Below, in pieces: positions 16,578 to 24,818 of a stretch of 46,506 bases of DNA (the first letter of the stretch is position 1; each line of letters starts with the position of its first letter). The position numbers were made by a program, and so were the translations under genes. Source of the DNA: an uncultured Clostridia bacterium (lineage in GTDB: Bacteria > Bacillota > Clostridia > Christensenellales > Aristaeellaceae). The notes under the pieces are model-generated. The model searched no databases. It was not told the origin of the DNA and saw nothing but the letters and a program-made list of their open reading frames with translations. Location: positions 1 to 46,506 of the forward strand of contig CAKTXZ010000020.1 in assembly GCA_934632155.1 (NCBI GenBank), written 5' to 3'.

Positions 16578-16916
16578 TCAGAACAGCCCGCCCATTCCGG
16601 CGGGAGCCAGCTTGCCCATGGTTTCCTCGCGCGCCTTTTCGCCCGCACGCAGCGCCTCGTTAACCGCCGCCAGAATCAAATCTTGCAGCATGTCCACATC
16701 GTCCGGGTCGACGGCCTCGGGCTTGATCTGAATCTCCAGCAGCTCTCGCTTGCCCGAAACCTTGCAGGTGACCATTCCGCCGCCCGCGCTGGCCTCGTAG
16801 ACCTTTTCGTCCAGATCCTCCTGCGCCTTTTGCATTTGCTCCTGCATTTTCTGTGCCTGCCGCATCAGCTGCTGCATGTTGGGGCCGCCGAAACCGCCGA
16901 ATTGATTACGCGCCAT
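16578..16916 (-). CDS. YbaB/EbfC nucleoid-associated protein
   Basis: The product is 112 aa. ATG 16916 is preceded by AGGAGG nine bases upstream. The sequence has the family layout: a Gly/Asn-rich N-terminus, a long helix (QQLMRQAQKMQEQMQKAQ), the strand pair VYEASAGGGMVTCKVSGK, then VDPDDVDMLQDLILAAVNEA. The protein binds DNA as a dimer and is found next to recR in most genomes. dnaX, its usual upstream neighbour, is not present here. Confidence 0.95.
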   Translation of the reverse strand: MARNQFGGFGGPNMQQLMRQAQKMQEQMQKAQEDLDEKVYEASAGGGMVTCKVSGKRELLEIQIKPEAVDPDDVDMLQDLILAAVNEALRAGEKAREETMGKLAPAGMGGLF

Positions 16917-17153
16917 TTTTCCGTTCCTCCTTGATATGCACCGGGGGCGCCGCCCGCCGGTTGTTTTGCCATGGAATGCTTCGACCTGTTCAAGGCCGCT
17001 TGGAAGCGTTTTTTGCGGCGCGCATGCCGAAACGACGTCGAAGCGCCGATGGCGCGTCCGTCCTTTCGGAGAAATGCGATGCGCGCCGTCCGACGCGTAT
17101 CCGCCGCAATCTGCGTTTCCGGGGGAAAGCGCCGCACGATCTTCCACCCATAT

Positions 17154-17182
17154 ATTATATCAAAAAAGCGCCCGCCTGTAAA
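17154..17182 (-). promoter_or_regulatory. Promoter for ybaB-recR
   Basis: On the minus strand TTTACA (17182-17177), 17 bases, TATAAT (17159-17154). The -35 lies in the loop and arm of the hairpin at 17162-17194. Confidence 0.7.
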
Positions 17183-17194
17183 GCGCAGGCGGGC
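17162..17194 (-). terminator. Terminator-like hairpin inside the ybaB promoter
   Basis: GCCCGCCTG (17170-17178) pairs with CAGGCGGGC (17186-17194) with a seven-base loop; on the minus strand it is followed by TTTTTT. No gene is recognised upstream of it on this strand. Confidence 0.65.
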
Positions 17195-17507
17195 AGGGCG
17201 CGGCGGGCAGTTCATGCGGGCGAGCGCGCTGCCGCCGGCAATCCCGTTGCCCCGATACAGCATGTCGCCGTGAAAGCCGAAACACCGGCTTTCGTTGATG
17301 CGCGTGCGTCCGCCGCCGCTGAGCTTCAGCTGTACTTCGTTGCCGGATATGGCGAGCAATGCCATGGAAATGCTTTTTGAGGCTGCAAAAACAGGCCCGG
17401 CGGCTTCCCTTTTCTCCGTGCACCGTTTGTTGTCCATTCATGCCCGTGAGGGCGGAATTTGCGGCGGTGGAGCGCTCTGAATCTGATCGTTTTTGATGAT
17501 TTTCATA
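17195..17507. other. Spacer without a supported gene
   Basis: Minus-strand open frames cross this stretch but none has a ribosome site or a recognisable product. The terminator-like hairpin at 17162-17194 hints that a minus-strand RNA could end there. Otherwise I see nothing definite. The 16917-17153 part is the leader of ybaB and is also without a gene. Confidence 0.4.
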
Positions 17508-17536
17508 TTGAATTTTCAAATAAAGTATTTTATAAT
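17508..17536 (+). promoter_or_regulatory. Promoter for nagA
   Basis: TTGAAT (17508-17513), 17 bases, TATAAT (17531-17536), in an AT-rich patch. The start codon follows about 44 bases later. Confidence 0.8.
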
Positions 17537-17579
17537 GACAGTATCACTCAATTTCTCGCAAAAAGGAGCGAAACAGGCA

Positions 17580-18731
17580 ATGAAAGCGATTGTAAACGGG
17601 CGCATTCTGCTGCCGGAGGCGGAAATCAGGGGCAAGGCGCTGCTGTACAGCGATAAGATCATCGGCATTGTGGATGAGGAGGCCGCGCGGGCGCAGGCGG
17701 ACGAGATGATCGACGCGCAGGGGCGCTATGTGTCGCCCGGGCTGGTGGACGTGCACATTCATGGCTATCTGGGCGCGGATACGTCGGACGCGGAGCCGGA
17801 CGGCGTGCGCAAAATGGCGCGCGGCATTTTGGAAAACGGCGTGACCTCCTTCCTGCCCACGACGATGACGGTAGCGTGGGAAAACATCACCGCGGTGTTT
17901 GAGATGCTGCGCGCGCTGCGCCGGGAGAGCCTGACGGACGATTTTATCGGCGCGGAGATTCTGGGCTGCCACGCGGAGGGGCCGTTCATCAATCCCTCTA
18001 AGAAGGGCGCGCAGGCGGAAAGCTGCATTCTGCCGCCTGACGCGGAGAAAATCATCCCCTACGCGGACATTGTGAAGGTAATTACCTTCGCGCCTGAAAT
18101 GCCGGGCGGCGAGGCCTTCATCCGCGCCATGCGGGAGAGGACGAACGTGCGCCTGTCCATCGGCCATACGGGCGCGAATTACGATCAGGCGATGAACGCC
18201 ATTCATCAGGGCGTTACCCGCGCTACGCATACCTTCAACGCCATGACGCCCATGATGCACCGCGATCCCGGCGTGGTCGGCGCGGCGCTGACCACGGACG
18301 TTTACTGCGAGCTGATCGCCGATACCTTCCATGTCAACAAGGGCATTTTCCCGCTGATGGCCAAGGTCAAGGGCGACAAGCTGGTGCTGATTACGGACTG
18401 CCTGCGCGCCTGCGGCATGCCGGACGGCGAATACACGCTGGGCGGGCAGAAGTTTATCCTCAAGGGCATTGAATGCCGGCTGGAGGACGGCACGATTGCG
18501 GGCAGCGTGCTGCGGCTGAACCACGCCGTGCGCAACCTGCGCGACTATGCGTGCGTGCCGATGCATCAGGCGGTGCGCGCCGCCTCGCTCAGCGCGGCGG
18601 AATCGGCCGGCGTAGCGGATCGCAAGGGCTCGCTGGAGGCGGGCAAGGACGCCGATATCGTGCTGATGGACGAAAATTGCGAGGTGCGCGGCGCAATCGT
18701 GCGCGGCGTATGCAAATATCACAGGCAATAA
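17580..18731 (+). CDS. nagA: N-acetylglucosamine-6-phosphate deacetylase
   Basis: The product is 383 aa. ATG 17580 follows AAAAGGAG; upstream in-frame ATGs would start within the promoter. Metal and active-site motifs are present: VDVHIHGYLG, CHAEGPFI, IGHTGA, THTFNAM and the catalytic Asp in LITDCLRACG. A composite beta domain at both ends (GRILLPEAE, KGSLEAGKDADIVLMD) is typical of this amidohydrolase. It removes acetate from GlcNAc-6-phosphate in amino-sugar breakdown. The ROK kinase gene follows 16 bases later, and the pair could phosphorylate and then deacetylate the same sugar. Confidence 0.93.
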   Translation: MKAIVNGRILLPEAEIRGKALLYSDKIIGIVDEEAARAQADEMIDAQGRYVSPGLVDVHIHGYLGADTSDAEPDGVRKMARGILENGVTSFLPTTMTVAWENITAVFEMLRALRRESLTDDFIGAEILGCHAEGPFINPSKKGAQAESCILPPDAEKIIPYADIVKVITFAPEMPGGEAFIRAMRERTNVRLSIGHTGANYDQAMNAIHQGVTRATHTFNAMTPMMHRDPGVVGAALTTDVYCELIADTFHVNKGIFPLMAKVKGDKLVLITDCLRACGMPDGEYTLGGQKFILKGIECRLEDGTIAGSVLRLNHAVRNLRDYACVPMHQAVRAASLSAAESAGVADRKGSLEAGKDADIVLMDENCEVRGAIVRGVCKYHRQ

Positions 18732-18747
18732 AAGGAGGCCGACAAAC

Positions 18748-20121
18748 ATGCAGCTGAAAATTCCCGCGCCGCTGGACCCGCATTTCCTGCCGCTGGAAAT
18801 GGTCATGCGCGCCTATGAGGCGGACGTGCAAAAAAGCGAAAATACCTGTGATTTCGGGGTGCTGATTCTGCGCAATCAGGGCTATTGCGATCACTACGTC
18901 ACGCGCATTTTCCGCGACGGAGCGGATGAACGCACCGTGCCGCTGATGGACCGGCTGGTCAAGACGCTGCTGTGGGCGCGCGGCGGCTACAAGATCGTGG
19001 TGTTCGGCTCGGACGCGGTATACGCGCATTTGAGCGCCGCGTACCGGGCGGGCGGCGAACGCGCCTTTGACGCGGACTTCATGGCCACGGTATACGAGCG
19101 CCCCTTTGAGGTTGAAAAGGCGGCGAGCATGACGGAGGTTATGCAGCATAAATCCTCCGCGGGCAGCGTGGGCCGCCATCTCAAGGGCTGCCGCATCGGC
19201 TTTGACGCGGGCGGGAGCGACCGGAAGGTTTCCGCCGTGATCGACGGCGAGGCGGTGTATTCCGAGGAGGTCGTCTGGTTCCCCAAGACGCAGAGCGATC
19301 CGAGCTATCACCACGACGGCATTTTGGCCGCCATGCGCAGCGCGGCGGCGCACATGCCGCGGGTGGACGCGATCGGCGTTTCCAGCGCCGGTGTGTATAT
19401 CGATAACAAGATCATGGTCGCCTCCCTGTTCCTGAAGGTGAGCAAGGAGGATTTTGCCCGCCGCGTGAAGACGATGTATATCGATATCGCGAAGGAAATC
19501 GGCGCGCCGCTGGAGGTTGCCAACGACGGCGACGTAACGGCGCTGGCCGGGGCGATGGAGCTGGGCGTGGGGAACGTGCTGGGCGTCGCGATGGGCACCA
19601 GCGAGGCCGGCGGCTATGTGGACAGGGATATGAACATTACCGGCTGGCTTAACGAGCTGGCCTTTGCGCCGGTTGATTTCAACCGCGGCGCGATGGTGGA
19701 CGAATGGAGCGGCGACTGGGGCTGCGGCGTGAAATACTTTAGTCAGGACGGCGTTATCAAGCTGGCGCCCGCTGCGGGCATCGCGCTGGAGGAAAGCCTG
19801 TCGCCTGCCGAAAAGCTCAAGCGCGTGCAGCAGGAAATGGCCGCCGGTAATCCCATGGCCGCGAAAATTTACGAATCCATCGGCGCGTATTTCGGCTATT
19901 CCATCGCTTGGTACAGCCGGTTCTATGTCATCGATCATGTGCTGATTATGGGGCGCGTGACCTCCGGCGAGGGCGGCGCGCTGCTGCTGCGCACCGCGCA
20001 GGCTGTGCTGGATGCGGAATTCCCGGAGCTTGCCGCGCGCGTGACGCTGCATATTCCGGACGAAAACAGCCGCCGTGTCGGTCAGAGCGTCGCCGCGGCC
20101 AGCCTGCCGGATATCGGCTGA
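18748..20121 (+). CDS. ROK-family sugar kinase with N-terminal extension
   Basis: The product is 457 aa; AAAGGAGG precedes the start. Residues 1-145 form an extension I do not recognise. A ROK/actin-like ATPase follows: phosphate loop FDAGGSDRK, then AIGVSSAG, a catalytic-type VANDGDVTALAGAM, and GVAMGTSEAGGY. The metal-binding Cys cluster of many ROK enzymes is not seen. Pairing with nagA suggests an amino-sugar kinase such as a GlcNAc kinase, but substrate choice is inference. Confidence 0.82.
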   Translation: MQLKIPAPLDPHFLPLEMVMRAYEADVQKSENTCDFGVLILRNQGYCDHYVTRIFRDGADERTVPLMDRLVKTLLWARGGYKIVVFGSDAVYAHLSAAYRAGGERAFDADFMATVYERPFEVEKAASMTEVMQHKSSAGSVGRHLKGCRIGFDAGGSDRKVSAVIDGEAVYSEEVVWFPKTQSDPSYHHDGILAAMRSAAAHMPRVDAIGVSSAGVYIDNKIMVASLFLKVSKEDFARRVKTMYIDIAKEIGAPLEVANDGDVTALAGAMELGVGNVLGVAMGTSEAGGYVDRDMNITGWLNELAFAPVDFNRGAMVDEWSGDWGCGVKYFSQDGVIKLAPAAGIALEESLSPAEKLKRVQQEMAAGNPMAAKIYESIGAYFGYSIAWYSRFYVIDHVLIMGRVTSGEGGALLLRTAQAVLDAEFPELAARVTLHIPDENSRRVGQSVAAASLPDIG

Positions 20122-20162
20122 GGCGGCTTTCTGCGCCGGAAGTAGTAGCGCGGAATTCAGAA

Positions 20163-20459
20163 AAGTCAGGAAAACGCTTACGTTTCCTGACTTCAGACTG
20201 TCGAAAAAATCTTTTCGACAGTCTGCAAATGCAAGTCCGCTAAAGCGGACTTGCATTTGCAGCATCATTTTCCTGTAAGCCTACGGCTTACGGTCGGAAA
20301 ATGATCGCGGAAGCGGTCGTTCCTACCGCTCCTCGAACCGGCAAAGCCGGTTCTGCGGATAAAAAATGAAGGGGCTGCGGCCTCTTCATTCATCCCCTGA
20401 GCTTTAACGAGACTTTTTTGACAGACAGAAGTCAGGAAAACGCTTGCGTTTCCTGACTT
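20163..20459. repeat. Array of consecutive hairpins bounded by one palindrome
   Basis: At least seven hairpins lie in tandem. The same palindrome (AAGTCAGGAAA... / ...TTTCCTGACTT) stands at both ends, 20163-20193 and 20429-20459. Between them are a 14-bp stem (20194-20207/20212-20225), a perfect 16-bp stem (20225-20240/20245-20260), a nested stem (20264-20273/20296-20305, inner 20275-20281/20285-20291) and stems at 20312-20330, 20336-20352 and 20365-20390. No coding sequence is supported. The last palindrome is followed by five T and may end the nagA transcript. It has the look of a palindromic interspersed element. Confidence 0.8.
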
Positions 20460-20655
20460 TTTACGTTCCGAAAGCTTCATTTCGACAACCGTCCGGCAGC
20501 TTTTCATTTTTCGGTGACCCTGCGCGAGCTGCGGCTGCCGATTCATTTGGGACGGCCTTTACGCAAGCCGCCACAGCATCGCAGCGCTGCGGCACGTCGG
20601 CGTTGTCCTGGGGCGGCAGATAACGCGAGCGCGAAAAAATCCTCCGGAAATTGGC

Positions 20656-20684
20656 TTGCGGCGTGCGGAAAGTTGCTCTATAAT
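20656..20684 (+). promoter_or_regulatory. Promoter for the oxidoreductase gene
   Basis: TTGCGG (20656-20661), 17 bases, TATAAT (20679-20684), 47 bases before the start codon at 20732. Confidence 0.75.
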
Positions 20685-20731
20685 GACAGCGGTTACACGG
20701 ATTCCAATTGATCATACGGGAGTGAAGCAAA

Positions 20732-21826
20732 ATGGCTGAGAAACTGAAAATTGGCGTTATCGGCTGCGGCGGTATTGCGAACAGCAAGCATTTCCCCGCT
20801 ATCAAGGCGGTGGACATGGCGCAAATCATGGCGACGTGCGACATCATCGAGGAGCGCGCCGTCAAGGCCGCGAAGGAATACGGCGCGGAGGGCTGCAAGG
20901 TTTATACGGATTATCATGATCTGCTGAAGCTGGATCTGGACGCGGTCTTCGTTCTGACCCCCAACCGCTGGCACAGCGAAATCACCTGCGCCGCGCTCAA
21001 AAGCGGCAAGCATGTCATGTGCGAAAAGCCTATGGCGCATACCTACGCGGCGGCGTGCGAGATGCTGGACGCCGCGAAGCAGAGCGGCAAGCTGCTGACC
21101 ATCGGCTATCAGGGCCGCTATCGCGCCAACAGCCAGTATCTGAAGCAGCTGTGCGAGGACGGTGAGCTGGGCGAGATTTATCTGGGCCGCGCCAATGCGA
21201 TTCGCCGCCGCGCCGTGCCGACGTGGGGCGTATTTCTGGATGAATACGCGCAGGGCGGCGGGCCGCTGATTGATATCGGCACGCACGCGCTGGATCTGAC
21301 GCTGTGGATGATGAACAATTATCAACCCCGCTATTGCGTGGGCACGACGTACCATAAGCTGAATAAGGATACCAATCAGGGCAACGCGTGGGGCGCATGG
21401 GATCCTGAAAAATTCACGGTTGAGGACAGCGCCTTTGGCTTTGTCGTTATGGAAAACGGCGCGACCGTGCAGGTCAACGCCGCATGGGCGCTCAACACGC
21501 TGGACGTCGAGGAGGCCACCACGACCCTGAGCGGCACGCTCGCGGGCGCGGATATGCACGCCGAGCACGGCGGGCTGGCCATCAACGGCATCAAGAACAA
21601 CCGCCAGTATACGCTTACGCCCAACCTGAAGGCGGGCGGCGCCGCCTTCTTTGAGGGGAAGACCGCCGATCGTCCCGAGAATATCGAGCATCGCATCTTC
21701 TGCGAGGCAATTCTGGGACGCGGCGGGCTGACCGTGCTGCCGGAGCAGGCGGCCTGCGTTACGCGCATTCTGGAGGGGATTTATACCTCCGCGCGCACCG
21801 GCGAGCCCTATTATTTCGACAAATAG
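20732..21826 (+). CDS. GFO/IDH/MocA-family oxidoreductase
   Basis: The product is 364 aa; GGGAGTG precedes the start. An N-terminal Rossmann fold (IGVIGCGGIANSKHFPAI) binds NAD(P), VLTPNRWHSEITCAALKSG and the EKP motif (HVMCEKPMA) follow, then the C-terminal beta-sheet domain with GGGPLIDIGTHALDLTLW, whose Asp and His are the usual catalytic positions. Such enzymes oxidise or reduce sugars, inositols or their acids. The gene stands alone between two repeat clusters, so no pathway can be read from neighbours. Confidence 0.92.
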   Translation: MAEKLKIGVIGCGGIANSKHFPAIKAVDMAQIMATCDIIEERAVKAAKEYGAEGCKVYTDYHDLLKLDLDAVFVLTPNRWHSEITCAALKSGKHVMCEKPMAHTYAAACEMLDAAKQSGKLLTIGYQGRYRANSQYLKQLCEDGELGEIYLGRANAIRRRAVPTWGVFLDEYAQGGGPLIDIGTHALDLTLWMMNNYQPRYCVGTTYHKLNKDTNQGNAWGAWDPEKFTVEDSAFGFVVMENGATVQVNAAWALNTLDVEEATTTLSGTLAGADMHAEHGGLAINGIKNNRQYTLTPNLKAGGAAFFEGKTADRPENIEHRIFCEAILGRGGLTVLPEQAACVTRILEGIYTSARTGEPYYFDK

Positions 21827-22135
21827 TCCAATGGCGCAGGCGCGGCGGAAAGCGCACGGCGCAAAGGCCGCGCAGACGGACGGCACGGCGTGGGGCCGGC
21901 GGCTTTCAGAAAGCGGCGGCCCCATGACCGCCATGGGCGGCGGGCGGTTCACGAAAGGCTGCGCAAAAGGAAGCGGCAGCGGCGACTGCCGCGGAACGTC
22001 CGAACCCAAGGCTGCCGGAGGGTGATTTCCTGTCTTAGCCTGTCAAAAGCAGCGAACAAATGCGCGGGATACAACGAAGGGCGGAAGCCCTTCATTGCTG
22101 TTCGTCAAAAAAGCCCCGTTAAAGCGCCGGGATGA

Positions 22136-22164
22136 ATGAAGGGGTCGCAGCCCCCTCATTTTTC
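22136..22164 (+). terminator. Terminator-like hairpin in the repeat
   Basis: ATGAAGGGG pairs with CCCCCTCAT around a six-base loop, followed by TTTTT. It may end the oxidoreductase transcript. Confidence 0.6.
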
Positions 22165-22303
22165 ATTTGTATCGTCCGGCTTTGCCATGCGGGGAGCTTT
22201 TTCGCAGCGTTCGCGAAGAAAAAACATTTCTGCAGCCTTGCCGTGCAGGATGAAGCCCTTTATTCCGCGCGGGGCGTGCTAAAAACGTAGTTTTAGGCTA
22301 CGC

Positions 22304-22337
22304 AAAAGGCGGGAAACGCTTGTGCTTCCCGCCTTTT
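22304..22337. terminator. Bidirectional terminator-like hairpin
   Basis: AAAAGGCGGGAA (22304-22315) pairs perfectly with TTCCCGCCTTTT (22326-22337). Its loop resembles that of the palindromes bounding the first array. It could serve htrA on the minus strand. Confidence 0.65.
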
Positions 22338-22393
22338 GGTGTTTGGAGAAATTTCCTTTCTCAGGGCATGCGCGCCGGGGCGCTTCTGCGTAA

Positions 22394-22436
22394 GCGGGCT
22401 GTCAAGGAAGCCCTTGACAGCCCGCGCTTTATTTTT
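22394..22436 (+). terminator. Strong plus-strand terminator
   Basis: GCGGGCTGTCAAGG (22394-22407) pairs with CCTTGACAGCCCGC (22412-22425), 14 base pairs with a four-base loop, then GCTTTATTTTT. Confidence 0.75.
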
Positions 22437-22455
22437 CTGCATGCTCGAAAGACAG

Positions 22456-23748
22456 TTACATCTTCTGGTCGTCCACGATGCGCAGCACAATGGTCAGGTC
22501 GATATACTGGCCGTCGCCGATCTTCGACAGGTCGATGGTATTCTGGCTCATCTGAGAAGCGAGACCCTCGTCGCGGAAGACCTTGACGGTAATGGTATCG
22601 CCCTCCTTATAGCCGGCCAGCTTGTTGGTCAACGCGGTGTTGTTGGAAACAATTTCGCCGTCGACCTCCACAATGACATCGCCCACCTTCAAGCCGCCGT
22701 CGGCCGCAGGGGAGTTTTCATCCACCTTCTGCACCAGCGCGCCCAGCGGCAGCTTGCTCGTAGCGGCGGAGGTTACGCTGCTGACCGTTACGCCCAGCCG
22801 CGGCTTACCATGCAGCGGGCTGCTGACGCTGGTTCCGGCTTCCGCCTTGGCGGTAGTCGTCGTCGTATCGCCGTTGTAATCGCTCAGCACCTGACGAATC
22901 AGCGGCTTGGCCACGTTGATCGGGATGCACATGCCGATATTGTCGATGGTGGTGCTGGTGTAGCCCGAGGAGGCGTACTTCCGCGCAGGAATGCCCTGAA
23001 GCTGTCCCAGCACGTTGAACATACCGCCGCCGGAGTTGCCGGAATTGATCGCGGCGTCCACCTGAATCATGGTGTTGGTGATGGCGGTGCGGCGGCCGTA
23101 GCGGTCATAGGTGGTGTCCGTCACCTGACGATCCAGCGCGGAAACCACGCCCACCGTCAGCGTGCGGGCGAAGTTCTCGCCCAGCGGGTTGCCGATGACC
23201 ACGGCCCATTCGCCCACCTGCAATTGATCGCTGTCGCCCAGCGTGACGGCGGGCAGGTTCAGCCCGTTTACCTGCAGCACGGCAATGTCCAGATCGGCGT
23301 CATAGCCAACAACCTGCGCCTCATGCTCGCTTTCGTCGTCCGCAATGGTGACGGTGACTCGGGTAGCGCCCTCGACCACGTGGTAATTCGTCAGCACATG
23401 GCCGTACTGGGAAATGACCACGCCCGAGCCCGTGCCCGACAGCGCCTCGCGCGATTCGGCCTGCCGGCGATTGCCGAAGCCATAGCCGTAGCCATAGCCA
23501 TAATAGGAACTGGTCGTGGTGTAGTTATTCACGCCCACCACGCTGTTGCGCACCTGCTGGGCGACGGAGATGAACGGGCTGGTGACCTTCGACGCGTCCG
23601 TCGTTCCGCCGACGATAGCGTCGATCTCCTCCTGCGGGATGGTCTTGCTGTCGTTGGCCGCGCCCGCGCTTATGAGCGTGCAGGCGAGCATCGCCACGGC
23701 GACTAATACGGCCAGCAGGGCGAATAGCAAACGAGAATGCTTTCTCAT
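22456..23748 (-). CDS. HtrA/DegP-type trypsin-like serine protease with PDZ domain
   Basis: The product is 430 aa. ATG 23748 has GGAGG upstream; the open frame reaches further but without a start site. One membrane segment (about 8-28) tethers it with the protease outside. The catalytic triad is His123 (TNYHVVEG), Asp154 (ADLDIAVL) and Ser239 (NSGNSGGG). A Tyr/Gly-rich loop (YYGYGYGYGFG) precedes the protease domain. The PDZ domain spans about 325-410 (GALVQKVDENSPAADGGL, VGDVIVEVDG). Such proteases degrade misfolded exported proteins. It lies 120 bases after the radical SAM gene and may have its own promoter. Confidence 0.95.
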   Translation of the reverse strand: MRKHSRLLFALLAVLVAVAMLACTLISAGAANDSKTIPQEEIDAIVGGTTDASKVTSPFISVAQQVRNSVVGVNNYTTTSSYYGYGYGYGFGNRRQAESREALSGTGSGVVISQYGHVLTNYHVVEGATRVTVTIADDESEHEAQVVGYDADLDIAVLQVNGLNLPAVTLGDSDQLQVGEWAVVIGNPLGENFARTLTVGVVSALDRQVTDTTYDRYGRRTAITNTMIQVDAAINSGNSGGGMFNVLGQLQGIPARKYASSGYTSTTIDNIGMCIPINVAKPLIRQVLSDYNGDTTTTTAKAEAGTSVSSPLHGKPRLGVTVSSVTSAATSKLPLGALVQKVDENSPAADGGLKVGDVIVEVDGEIVSNNTALTNKLAGYKEGDTITVKVFRDEGLASQMSQNTIDLSKIGDGQYIDLTIVLRIVDDQKM

Positions 23749-23868
23749 AAAAATGCCTCCTTCAAACGGGGGAATCCCCAACAATGTTTCTGGTACCCTT
23801 TCCTTTCGGGTACGTATGCATTGTAACGCGTAATTTTGACCAATGTTTGAACAGGGCATGAATTTCCA

Positions 23869-24744
23869 TCACATTTTTTCTACGCCCGTGCCGTCGAAGA
23901 GGGGCGTATAGCGCGTGTCCGCCGAATCGCGCTCCTGCGTGTAGCCGTCAAGGCCCAGCGCCTGAAAGTGCGCGAGCACGCGGTCATACTCCTTGTCGGT
24001 CACGCGGCGGTCCAGCCCCTTGACGGCGCACCACGGCTCGGGGCTGTACTGGCGCATCAGCGATACCGGCGTGCCCGGCGGCAGCGCCGCGGCGATAAAA
24101 TCCAGCGCGCGGCAGGAATCCGTCGTGCAGCCGGGCAGGATCAGATGGCGAATCAGCGTGCCCCTTTGCATGACGCCCTGCGCGTCGTATACTGGCGCGC
24201 CTGTCTGGCGGCACATTTCGCGCAGCGCGTCCCCGGCGCGCTCAAAATAGTCCGGCGCGTCCGCGCACAGCGCCGACAGGCGGGAGGAAACGTGCTTGAG
24301 ATCGGGCAGGTAAATATCCACCGCGCCTGCCAGCATGCGCAGCGTTTCCACCTTTTCATAGCCTCCGCAGTTCCATACGATGGGAACGGCGGGCCGATAA
24401 AGCGAAAGCGCCTCCAAAATGGCGGGAACAAACTGCGTTCCCGTGATCAGATTGATATTATGCGCGCCTTGATCGCAGAGCATTTTGAAAATTTCAGCCA
24501 ATCGCGCGGGCGTGATTTCCGTACCCATGCCCTCGTGGCTCAGGCTGTAGTTCTGGCAATAGGCGCAGCCCAGCGTGCAGCCGGAAAAAAACACCGCGCC
24601 GCTGCCGCGCGTGCCCGAAATGCAGGGCTCCTCCCAGAAATGCAGCGCCGCCCGCGCGACCTTCGGCTTTTCGCCCATGCCGCACCAGCCGCGCGCCGTC
24701 GCCCTGTCCACCCCGCATTCCCGCGGGCATAGCTTGCAAATCAT
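23869..24744 (-). CDS. Radical SAM protein, PflX/PflA-like (COG1313 type)
   Basis: The product is 291 aa from ATG 24744, with AAGGAAG upstream. An N-terminal Cys cluster (ICKLCPRECGVDR, then RGWCGMGE) probably binds a further Fe-S centre. The radical SAM motif is FFSGCTLGCAYCQNYS with three Cys spaced 3 and 2. Later blocks (NINLITGTQFVPAI, IVWNCGGYE, DIYLPDLKH, LIRHLILPG) match the PflX-like group of uncharacterised activating-enzyme homologues. It may install a glycyl radical or make another radical modification; the substrate is unknown. It sits 74 bases after uvrB. Confidence 0.88.
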   Translation of the reverse strand: MICKLCPRECGVDRATARGWCGMGEKPKVARAALHFWEEPCISGTRGSGAVFFSGCTLGCAYCQNYSLSHEGMGTEITPARLAEIFKMLCDQGAHNINLITGTQFVPAILEALSLYRPAVPIVWNCGGYEKVETLRMLAGAVDIYLPDLKHVSSRLSALCADAPDYFERAGDALREMCRQTGAPVYDAQGVMQRGTLIRHLILPGCTTDSCRALDFIAAALPPGTPVSLMRQYSPEPWCAVKGLDRRVTDKEYDRVLAHFQALGLDGYTQERDSADTRYTPLFDGTGVEKM

Positions 24745-24818
24745 CTGACAACTTCCTTTTGTTTTGAACGCTTTTCGCTTGGCGAAGACGCCGCGTGCGA
24801 TCAAGCCCGCTTTTTCTG

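Larger units (their letters stand above)
22020..22436. repeat. Second hairpin cluster, related to the one at 20.2 kb
   Basis: Positions 22104-22165, read on the minus strand, match the 20361-20422 part of the first array with few differences: the blocks CTTTAACG, TTCATTCATCCC and CTTTTTTGAC are shared in the same order. So one repeat family occurs in opposite orientation on each side of the oxidoreductase gene. CGTAG/CTACG (22286-22290/22298-22302) and the two strong stems listed separately complete the cluster. No gene is supported between 21827 and 22455. Confidence 0.7.

Noticed and set aside
16865..17437. Minus-strand frame of 190 codons upstream of ybaB
   Set aside because: It crosses the promoter and hairpin of ybaB, lacks a ribosome site, and its product is not recognisable.
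17581..17594. Possible catabolite (cre-like) site at the nagA start
   Set aside because: The first eight bases fit a cre box but the second half has mismatches at key positions and overlaps the start codon; too weak to call.
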